Positions 1 to 5,372 of a stretch of DNA of 5,372 bases are shown in pieces. Position 1 is the first letter of the stretch; each line of letters begins with the position of its first letter. The notes below the pieces were generated by a model. That model was not told the origin of the DNA and searched no databases. It worked only from the letters and a program-made list of their open reading frames with translations. This DNA is from CAZDQL01 sp964507325 (GTDB taxonomy: Bacteria; Planctomycetota; UBA1135; GCA-002686595). A program made the translations under genes and the position numbers. Location: NCBI GenBank assembly GCA_964507325.1, contig CAZDQL010000180.1:1-5372 (forward strand), given 5' to 3'.

Positions 1-1
1 G

Positions 2-742
2 GGGGAGCTTCCCTTTCGCCAGGGCGACTACCTGGTCATCCCCGGCGGCATCTGCCACCGCTACCGCCTCGCGGGCGCGCAGATCCACCTGATCATCGAG
101 AGCCGCGGCCACGTGCGCACTCCCGAGCGCTATCGCAACGAACACGGCCAGCTCCTCGAACACAGCCCCTACTGCGAGCGTGACATCCGGCGCCCCGACT
201 CGCTGCCGGTGCACGACGAGAGCGGCGAGTTCACCGTGGTCGTCAAGCGGGGGAGCGCGCTGCACGACGTCGTGCTCGACCATGATCCCCGCGACGTGGT
301 GGGCTGGGACGGCTACTACTACCCCTGGGCCTTCAACATCGAGGACTTCGAGCCGATCGTGGGTCGTGTCCACCAACCCCCGCCGGTGCACCAGACCTTC
401 GCCGGAGACGGCTTCGTCGTCTGCTCCTTCGTCCCCCGGCTCTTCGACTTCCATCCGCAGGCCATCCCGGCGCCGTACAACCACAGCAACGTGATGACGG
501 ACGAGGTGCTGTACTACGCGAACGACGAGTTCATGAGCCGCAAGGGGATCGCGTACGGATCGATCACACTGCACCCCGACGGGCTGCCTCACGGGCCGCA
601 GCCGGGGAAGATCGAGGCCTCGATCGGGATGAAGGAGACGCAGGAGCTGGCGGTGATGATCGACACCTTCAAGCCTCTGCGCATCGCCCACAGCGCGCTG
701 GAAGTCGAGGACGAGGGGTACGGAGCATCGTGGGTGGAATGA
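2..742 (+). CDS. hmgA: Homogentisate 1,2-dioxygenase, C-terminal part (5' end outside window)
   Basis: This Fe(II) ring-cleavage enzyme converts homogentisate to maleylacetoacetate in cytosolic tyrosine/phenylalanine breakdown. The open frame runs from the window edge; a GTG at 113 is internal, because the 37 codons before it are already family-like (GDYLVIPGG, then LIIESRGH). Numbering the 246 visible residues from base 2, RYRNEHGQLLEHSPYCERD lies at about 43-61, followed by HDESGEF and DVVGWDGYYYPWAFN. GRVHQPPPVHQTF lies at 121-133. The cupin metal site is PYNHSNVMTDEVLYY (His161, Glu168), with LPHGPQPG supplying His197; these match human His335, Glu341 and His371 by pattern. The His-to-Glu spacing is one residue longer than in the human enzyme, and Asp167 sits at the human Glu offset. 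Family members are about 380-440 residues, so roughly the first third is missing. The stop TGA overlaps the next start (ATGA), implying translational coupling. The family call is firm from motifs. Confidence 0.95.
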   Translation, partial: GELPFRQGDYLVIPGGICHRYRLAGAQIHLIIESRGHVRTPERYRNEHGQLLEHSPYCERDIRRPDSLPVHDESGEFTVVVKRGSALHDVVLDHDPRDVVGWDGYYYPWAFNIEDFEPIVGRVHQPPPVHQTFAGDGFVVCSFVPRLFDFHPQAIPAPYNHSNVMTDEVLYYANDEFMSRKGIAYGSITLHPDGLPHGPQPGKIEASIGMKETQELAVMIDTFKPLRIAHSALEVEDEGYGASWVE

Positions 743-1647
743 CGCCCCAGTCCCTGCGCGCTCTGCTCGAGGGTCTCATCGACTACGCCGGGCTCTTTCC
801 CCCCGCCGGGCTGGAGATGGAGCCGGCGGTGCACGAGTACGTCGAGCACCTCGGCACCGACGAGAGCTGGATGCTGGGTCGTTTCGTGGTGCCGGCGGCA
901 CGCCGTGAGGAGCTGCTGCAAGCGCTGCCGTCGCCGGAGGTGACCCTCGAGCTCTCCGTCCTGGCGCGCGCCGCCTCGCTGCGCGAAGACGCGACCGCGC
1001 TCCCCGCGGGGGCGTTCGAGATCCTGCTACCCGAGGAGCTCGTGATCGACGAGGCGAGCGCGGCCGTGGGCATCGGGGCGTTGAGGGCGACGCTCGAGAG
1101 CGTCGGGCTGGCCGAGAGACCCGTCTTCCTCGAGTCCCCGGCAGCGGAGTCGATTCCAACCGTGGTGCGAGGCATCGCCTGCGCCGGGTTGGAGGGCGTG
1201 GGCTTCAAGCTGCGCACGGGCGGCCTGGAGGCGAGCGCCTTTCCCTCCTCGGAGCAGGTCGCCGCGGCGCTGATCGCCTGCCGCGACGGCGGCGTGGCGT
1301 TCAAGGCGACGGCGGGGCTCCACCACCCCGTGCGCCGCTGGGACGACGGCGTCGGGACGTCGATGCACGGCTTCTTCAACGTCTTCGGAGGCGCCGTTCT
1401 CGCGCTGGAGCACGGCCTCGGGGAAGCAGACCTGGTGCGCGTCCTGGACGACGAGGACCCCGCGAGCTGGCGTTTCGACGACGAGCAGCTCGCCTGGCGG
1501 GGTCTCGCCGTGCCGACCGCCTCCGTGCGCAAGGCGCGACAGACCCTGGCGGTTTCCTTCGGCAGCTGCTCTTTCGATGAACCGCGCGACGACCTGCGCG
1601 CGCTCGGGCTGCTGCCGACCCGTGAGAGCCCTCGATCCAATGGCTGA
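739..1647 (+). CDS. Conserved-looking protein of unknown function inside the homogentisate operon
   Basis: I do not recognise a named family for this 302-residue protein. The ATG at 739 is chosen because it forms an ATGA overlap with the dioxygenase stop; a GTG at 730 would add only three residues. No signal peptide or membrane segment is visible, so it is probably cytosolic. Notable stretches are EGLIDYAGLFPPAGLEM (11-27), WMLGRFVVPAAR (44-55), GVGFKLRTGG (153-162), FKATAGLHHPVR (188-199), MHGFFNVFGGAVLA (209-222) and SFGSCSFDEPRDDL (273-286). Alternating hydrophobic strands and helices, with Lys157 and Lys189 on separate strand-like segments, suggest an alpha/beta barrel resembling class I aldolases. 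That is inference only. His195 and His196 are candidate metal or catalytic residues. It lies between the dioxygenase and fumarylacetoacetase, with 4 and 8 nt overlaps, so it probably acts in the same pathway. It is not a GST-fold isomerase by sequence. Gene reality is firm; function is unknown. Confidence 0.85.
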   Translation: MTPQSLRALLEGLIDYAGLFPPAGLEMEPAVHEYVEHLGTDESWMLGRFVVPAARREELLQALPSPEVTLELSVLARAASLREDATALPAGAFEILLPEELVIDEASAAVGIGALRATLESVGLAERPVFLESPAAESIPTVVRGIACAGLEGVGFKLRTGGLEASAFPSSEQVAAALIACRDGGVAFKATAGLHHPVRRWDDGVGTSMHGFFNVFGGAVLALEHGLGEADLVRVLDDEDPASWRFDDEQLAWRGLAVPTASVRKARQTLAVSFGSCSFDEPRDDLRALGLLPTRESPRSNG

Positions 1648-2911
1648 GACGATGAAGTCCTTCGTTCCGGTTGCCCCGGAGTCCCACTTCCCGATCCAGA
1701 ACCTGCCCTACGGCATCGGCCGGCCTCGCTCGGGAGGGGAGCCGCGGGTCTGGACCGCGATCGGCGAGCGGGTGCTCGACCTGGCGGCGCTCGAGGAGGC
1801 GGGACTCTTCGCAGCGTGCGAGGGGCTCGAGGAGCGGGTCTTCTCGCGCCCGAGCCTCAACCCCTTCATGGCGCTCGGACGCCCGGCCTGGCTCGCGGTC
1901 CGGGAGAGGATCACGCGCCTCCTCGCCGAGGAGGAGCCGACGCTGCGCGACGACGAGGCGCTGAGGCGGCGGGCGCTGCTCCCCGCGGATGGGGTCGAGA
2001 TGCTCCTGCCGGTCGAGATCGGTGACTACACCGACTTCTACTCCTCGCGGGAACACGCCACGAACGTCGGCACCATGTTCCGCGGCGCCGAGAACGCGCT
2101 CATGCCGAACTGGCTGCACCTCCCGGTCGCGTACCACGGGCGCGCCAGCTCGGTCGTCGCCAGCGGAACCGACCTGCGGCGCCCCCGCGGACAGACCAAG
2201 GCGGACGACGCGCAGAGACCGAGCTTCACCCCCTCCCGGCTGGTCGACTTCGAGCTGGAGATGGGCTTCTTCATCGGCCCCGGGAGCGCGCTCGGCGAGC
2301 CGATCTCGATCGCGGCTGCCGAGGAGCACATCTTCGGCCTGGTGCTCGTCAACGACTGGAGCGCGCGCGACATCCAGAAGTGGGAGTACCAGCCACTGGG
2401 TCCCTTCCTGGCCAAGAACTTCGGCACTTCGATCTCCCCCTGGGTCGTGACCCTCGACGCCCTCGAGCCGTTTCGCCAGCCGGGACCCGAGCAGGACCCC
2501 GAACCGCTCGACTACCTGCGCCCGCCCGGCCCGGGGGCGTTCGACATCCGCCTGGAGGTCTCGCTGCAGCCGGAGGGCGAAGACGAAGCGACGCGCCTCT
2601 GCACCAGCAACCTGAAGCACCTCTACTGGAGCATGGCGCAGCAGCTCGCGCACCACACCGTCACCGGCTGCGACGTGCGCACCGGCGACCTCCTGGCCTC
2701 CGGGACGATCAGTGGTCCGACGGAGAAGAGCTACGGGAGCCTCTTGGAGTTGACCTGGCGCGGCACGAAGCCGATCCGGACGAAGGGCGGTGCGGAGCGC
2801 AGGTTCATCCAGGATGGAGACCGGGTGACGATGACCGGCTGGTGTGAGGGCGACGGCTACCGCGTCGGGTTCGGTGAGGTCAGCGGGAGGATCCTACCCA
2901 CCCTCGAGTAG
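1640..2911 (+). CDS. fahA: Fumarylacetoacetase (fumarylacetoacetate hydrolase)
   Basis: This enzyme hydrolyses fumarylacetoacetate to fumarate and acetoacetate, the last step of homogentisate catabolism. The 423-residue product matches the eukaryote-type enzyme (human FAH is 419) end to end: SFVPVAPESHFPIQNLPYG at 7-25, IGDYTDFYSSREHATNVG at 127-144, MPNWLHLPVAYHGRASSVV at 155-173, NDWSARDIQKWEY at 238-250 and LLASGTISGP near the C-terminus. By pattern and a constant offset of 6 from human FAH, Asp132, Glu205, Glu207 and Asp239 are metal ligands, His139 is the catalytic base and Lys259 lies in the active site. The ATG at 1640 gives an 8-nt overlap with the preceding gene and has a weak purine-rich GAGAG 11 nt upstream; ATG 1652 (MKSFVPV) is a credible alternative four residues in. 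The frame stays open upstream to 1577, but that extension is unlike the family. The 3' end overlaps the convergent synthetase by 18 nt. The gene appears complete and intact. Confidence 0.97.
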   Translation: MAETMKSFVPVAPESHFPIQNLPYGIGRPRSGGEPRVWTAIGERVLDLAALEEAGLFAACEGLEERVFSRPSLNPFMALGRPAWLAVRERITRLLAEEEPTLRDDEALRRRALLPADGVEMLLPVEIGDYTDFYSSREHATNVGTMFRGAENALMPNWLHLPVAYHGRASSVVASGTDLRRPRGQTKADDAQRPSFTPSRLVDFELEMGFFIGPGSALGEPISIAAAEEHIFGLVLVNDWSARDIQKWEYQPLGPFLAKNFGTSISPWVVTLDALEPFRQPGPEQDPEPLDYLRPPGPGAFDIRLEVSLQPEGEDEATRLCTSNLKHLYWSMAQQLAHHTVTGCDVRTGDLLASGTISGPTEKSYGSLLELTWRGTKPIRTKGGAERRFIQDGDRVTMTGWCEGDGYRVGFGEVSGRILPTLE

Positions 2912-4735
2912 GAGCTCGCGTAGGACCCGGCGCATGACCTTGTTCGAGGCGGTGCGCGGTAGGGAATCGACCTGGTGGACCCGGTCAAGGCGGAAGAGGG
3001 GGTTGAGCTTGCTGCGGATCTCCTCGCGCATGCGGCGCAGCAGCTGCTCGTCGCCGCACTCGGTCGCCCCTTCCGAGACCACGCAGACCACCAGCCGTTC
3101 CGGTCCTCCACCGGGCGGCGGAACGGCGATCGCCGCGGTCTCGAGCACTCCTTCCAGGCGGTTCAGCACCCGCTCGATCTCCGCCGACCCGACCTTGATC
3201 CCACCCAGGTTCATCGTGTCGTCCGCACGGCCCTGCGCGAGGAGGTAGCCGTTGGGAAGCCTGCGCATGCGATCCCCGTGGCGGCGCAGCTGGGCTCCGT
3301 CCGGGCCGTCGGGCACCCCCGCGTAGTACACCTGGTGGTGGTCGCGGTTCAGGAGGCGCGTGGAAAGGCCGATCGACGGGGGCCGCAGGAAGACCTCGCC
3401 TTCCTGCGCTTCCTGCCCCTGCTCGTCGAGCAGGACGAGGCCCAGCCCCAGCGCCGGCGTGGTGAAGGTCGCCGGCACCGCTGGGTGCAGCAAGGTGCCG
3501 GTGACGTAGCCGCCCCCGATCTCCGTCCCGCCGCAGTACTCGATCACCGGCGTTCTCGTGCGCTCCATCAACCAGCGGTAGTCGGCCGCGTCGCTGGCCT
3601 CCCCGGTCGACGAGAGGACGCGCAGCGCGCTCCAGGCGACCCCTTCCAGCGCGCCCGACGAGCGCCAGCTCTTGACCAGGCTCGGCACCAGGCCCAGTAC
3701 GCTCACGCGCGCCTCGGCGACGAACTCGACGAAGTCACGCGAAGTCGGTCCGCCCACGTGAAGCGCGATCGTGGCGCGGTTGATCAGCGTGGCGAAGATC
3801 AGCCAGGGCCCCATCATCCAGCCCAGGTTGGTCGGCCAGGCCACGACGTCATCGGAGTGGATGTCCTGGTGCAGCCGACCGTCCGCAGCGCACTTGATCG
3901 GCGTCGTCTGGGTCCAGGGGATTGCCTTTGGATCGCCGCTGGTGCCCGAGGAGAAGAGGACGTTGATCACGTCCTCCGCGTCTCGGACGACCGGTTCGAA
4001 GGAGCTGTCGTGCGGGAGGAACTCACCCCAGGAACGATCCTCGTCACGGAGCTCGACCCGCAGCGCCTCGCCGGCGGGCAGCACGATCGCCGGCGGCGCC
4101 TGCGCCGCGACGACCTTCTCGTAGAGCGGCAGCGCCCGGCCCCTGCGCAGGATGACGTCCTCGGTGAAGATCAGCTTGGCGTCGGTGAGCCGCAGGCGCG
4201 TCGCGATCTCCTCCGGAGCGAAGCTGTCGGCGATCGAGACGACCGCGCAGCCGGCGAGGATGATGCCGAGGTAGATCGCCACCGACTCCGCCGTCATAGG
4301 CATGTCGACGGCAACGGCCTCCCCGGGCCGGCAGCCGCTCTCGGCCAGTCCCCGCGCGACGCGCAGAGCGAGATCCTCGAGATCGCCGTAGGACCAGCGC
4401 TCCAGCGGCCCGCCCTCCACGCGGTGGACGATGGCGATCGCCTCCCGCGGGGCCTGGAAGCAGCTCGAGGCGATGTTCAGCTGCGCTCCCGCGAGCCAGC
4501 GCGCGCGCTCGACTCCGCCGGTCAGATCGAGGACGCTCGCCGGTGCCACCGTCGTCTCGATCCCCAGTCGCTCCACCATCTCCGCCCAGAACGCCGCGGG
4601 TTCCTCCACGGACCAGGCCAGGAGCTGGTCGTACTGCGAGAAACCGCGATCGCGCATCATGGCCGCGACGTGGCACTCCTCGATGACGTCGGCCGGCGGC
4701 GTCCAGGCGGGAGTGAGGTCGGGAGTGGGGGGCAT
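2894..4735 (-). CDS. AMP-forming acyl-CoA synthetase, plant AAE17/AAE18-like
   Basis: This cytosolic ligase should activate a carboxylate with ATP and CoA through an acyl-adenylate. From the ATG at 4735 it has 613 residues: an acetyl-CoA-synthetase-like N-terminal part, the large AMP-binding domain and a mobile C-terminal domain. The P-loop LFSSGTSGDPKAIPW is at 260-274, YCGGTE at 400-405, RHGD at 485-488, GRADDTMNLGGIKVGSAEIE at 502-521 and the C-terminal PRTASNK at 593-599 with catalytic Lys599. DMPMTAESVAIYLGIILAG and SIADSFAPEEIATRL, as I recall them, are close to Arabidopsis AAE17/AAE18, whose physiological substrates are poorly known. A GTG at 4783 would add 16 residues; I prefer the ATG because family-like sequence (AWTPPADVIE) begins shortly after it. 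Neither start has a clear Shine-Dalgarno sequence. It converges on fumarylacetoacetase with an 18-nt overlap. Acetate, acetoacetate or another short or aryl acid are possible substrates; the sequence does not decide. Confidence 0.92.
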   Translation of the reverse strand: MPPTPDLTPAWTPPADVIEECHVAAMMRDRGFSQYDQLLAWSVEEPAAFWAEMVERLGIETTVAPASVLDLTGGVERARWLAGAQLNIASSCFQAPREAIAIVHRVEGGPLERWSYGDLEDLALRVARGLAESGCRPGEAVAVDMPMTAESVAIYLGIILAGCAVVSIADSFAPEEIATRLRLTDAKLIFTEDVILRRGRALPLYEKVVAAQAPPAIVLPAGEALRVELRDEDRSWGEFLPHDSSFEPVVRDAEDVINVLFSSGTSGDPKAIPWTQTTPIKCAADGRLHQDIHSDDVVAWPTNLGWMMGPWLIFATLINRATIALHVGGPTSRDFVEFVAEARVSVLGLVPSLVKSWRSSGALEGVAWSALRVLSSTGEASDAADYRWLMERTRTPVIEYCGGTEIGGGYVTGTLLHPAVPATFTTPALGLGLVLLDEQGQEAQEGEVFLRPPSIGLSTRLLNRDHHQVYYAGVPDGPDGAQLRRHGDRMRRLPNGYLLAQGRADDTMNLGGIKVGSAEIERVLNRLEGVLETAAIAVPPPGGGPERLVVCVVSEGATECGDEQLLRRMREEIRSKLNPLFRLDRVHQVDSLPRTASNKVMRRVLRELLLEGG

Positions 4736-4868
4736 CGCCGGGAAGACTACGGTCTCAGGCGATCTTCTGCGATCGACCGCCACTGCGTTCCGGCGGGTCG
4801 CAATGGAGCGTCCGGCGCCGAACTCGAATCAAGGGCCGGGGCAGACCTTGGGGGGGGCGTGTGCACTC

Positions 4869-4878
4869 NNNNNNNNNN
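4869..4878. other. Assembly gap (10 N)
   Basis: Ten consecutive N bases mark a join between two contigs. A run of eight G at 4850-4857 lies just to the left. On the right, the sequence resumes directly as seven G followed by nineteen C. A round N number often stands for a gap of unknown or estimated size, so neighbouring genes across it may not be truly adjacent. Confidence 0.97.
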
Positions 4879-4909
4879 GGGGGGGCCCCCCCCCCCCCCC
4901 CCCCGCCCC
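4879..4909. repeat. G7C19 homopolymer tract at contig edge
   Basis: Seven G (4879-4885) are followed by nineteen C (4886-4904), one G, then four C. The central G7C7 is a perfect palindrome without a loop. Its position directly against the N gap makes a sequencing or assembly artefact at a contig end more likely than a biological repeat or a terminator; no T tract follows on either strand. Confidence 0.75.
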
Positions 4910-4925
4910 GCAGGCTCGACCGGCG

Positions 4926-5372
4926 TCAGGACTTCTGCACGTAGACCCAGACGAAGGTCTCGCGCTTCGGTCCCGGCCGGAGCTCGCCGAGCTCCTCCCT
5001 GGCCTTGCGCTGTGCCGTGCTGAGCTGCGTGTACTCCTCGGAGGAGAAGAGCTCCTGGGCGGCCTGCTGCCGCTCCTCCTCCGGGAGCTCGTCGACCTCG
5101 CTCAGCCGCTCGAGGATCTTGTCCAGCGCCGCCTCGAGGTCGGCGATCTCGGCCTCGAGCTCGCCGGCGCGCGCCTGCTCCTGCGCGTTGAGCACCCGCC
5201 CCGGCGGATTCCAGTGCGAGTAGCCACCGGCGAGCAGGTCCAGCTTCCCGTCGCCGTTCCAGTCGACCGGGCTGACGTAGATCCCCGAGTCGGGGCGCAC
5301 GGGCTCTTTCGTGCCCTTCTGGCTGCGCGGGATGAGCACCTGGGCCGCGGCGAACTGCGGCGCGCCGCGCTT
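4926..5372 (-). CDS. FG-GAP/VCBS-type repeat protein, C-terminal fragment (5' end outside window)
   Basis: Only the last 148 residues are in the window; the frame is open to the right edge, so the GTG at 5339 is probably internal. Residues 1-50 read as the end of a beta-propeller blade: GAPQFAAAQVLIP, then SPVDWNGDGKLDLLAGG, with a D-x-N-x-D-G-x-x-D calcium loop (Asp37, Asn39, Asp41, Asp45). Such blades occur in exported or surface proteins with integrin-like propellers. Residues 62-132 are rich in Glu, Ala, Leu, Gln and Arg with heptad-like spacing (ELEAEIADLEAALDKILERL), predicting a coiled-coil or helical hairpin. The protein ends in a short hydrophobic strand, ETFVWVYVQKS, which may close the propeller. 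No signal peptide can be assessed because the N-terminus is missing. No specific role can be assigned, and its linkage to the rest of the window crosses the gap. Confidence 0.8.
   Translation of the reverse strand, partial: KRGAPQFAAAQVLIPRSQKGTKEPVRPDSGIYVSPVDWNGDGKLDLLAGGYSHWNPPGRVLNAQEQARAGELEAEIADLEAALDKILERLSEVDELPEEERQQAAQELFSSEEYTQLSTAQRKAREELGELRPGPKRETFVWVYVQKS

Larger units (their letters stand above)
4736..4925. other. Intergenic interval containing a scaffold gap
   Basis: These 190 bases lie between the stop of the FG-GAP-type gene and the chosen start of the acyl-CoA synthetase, both on the - strand. Any promoter of the synthetase should be here or beyond the gap. I see no convincing -35/-10 pair, operator palindrome or ribosome binding site. 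The interval is interrupted by ten N bases and low-complexity G/C tracts, so its true length and content are unknown. Confidence 0.6.

Noticed and set aside
1577..1639. N-terminal extension of fumarylacetoacetase from an upstream ATG
   Set aside because: The 21 extra residues lie inside the previous gene and have no counterpart in the family; family similarity starts at about 1658 (SFVPV).
783..1640. 285-codon open frame on the - strand opposite the unknown protein
   Set aside because: Composition is Ser/Arg/Ala-rich low complexity typical of an antisense GC-rich frame. The + strand frame has the ATGA coupling and sensible hydrophobic patterning, so it is preferred.
1376..2656. 426-codon open frame on the - strand opposite fumarylacetoacetase
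   Set aside because: It is an Arg-rich antisense shadow of a gene that matches human FAH along its whole length, and it also crosses the end of the preceding gene.
2885..2899. Inverted repeat around AGGATCCT near the convergent gene ends as a terminator
   Set aside because: The palindrome has no loop, the flanking GGG/CCC pairing needs a bulge, and no T tract follows on either strand.
4879..4904. G7C19 as an intrinsic terminator stem
   Set aside because: The two arms touch without a loop, there is no T tract, and it abuts an N gap, so an artefact is the simpler explanation.
2975..5023. Very long open frame (682 codons) on the + strand opposite the acyl-CoA synthetase
   Set aside because: It is antisense to a gene with complete family motifs, runs through the N gap and the homopolymer tract, is composed mostly of Arg, Gly, Ala, Asp and Val, and shows no domain. 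High GC suppresses stop codons in the opposite frame.

Overview
This is a GC-rich (roughly two thirds G+C or more by eye), densely coding bacterial window with two transcriptional blocks and an assembly gap. The left block, on the + strand, is a tyrosine/phenylalanine catabolic cluster. It holds the C-terminal two thirds of homogentisate 1,2-dioxygenase (2-742, cut by the left edge), an unrecognised conserved-looking protein (739-1647) and a complete fumarylacetoacetase (1640-2911). The three frames overlap by 4 and 8 nt, so they look like one translationally coupled operon. The dioxygenase opens homogentisate to maleylacetoacetate, and fumarylacetoacetase splits fumarylacetoacetate to fumarate and acetoacetate. 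The usual isomerase between these two steps (a GST-fold, MaiA-type maleylacetoacetate isomerase) is absent from the window, and its expected place is taken by the unrecognised protein.

Converging on this operon from the - strand is a large acyl-CoA synthetase (2894-4735). Its 3' end overlaps the 3' end of fumarylacetoacetase by 18 nt. It has all core motifs of the AMP-forming acyl-activating superfamily and, from memory, resembles the plant peroxisomal acyl-activating enzymes AAE17/AAE18 more than ordinary acetyl-CoA or acetoacetyl-CoA synthetases. Acetoacetate, an end product of the left operon, is a possible but unproven substrate.

An assembly gap of ten N bases lies at 4869-4878. It is flanked by a G run on the left and a G7C19 homopolymer tract on the right, so the physical link between the two sides is a scaffolding inference. 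Beyond it, on the - strand, is the C-terminal end of an FG-GAP/VCBS-type repeat protein (4926-5372) with a calcium-loop motif and a Glu/Ala-rich predicted coiled coil.

The organism is probably an uncultured or draft-sequenced high-GC bacterium. The FG-GAP tail and the operon style suggest Acidobacteriota, Planctomycetota or a similar phylum, but this is a low-confidence guess. I found no RNA gene, CRISPR array, insertion sequence or convincing terminator.
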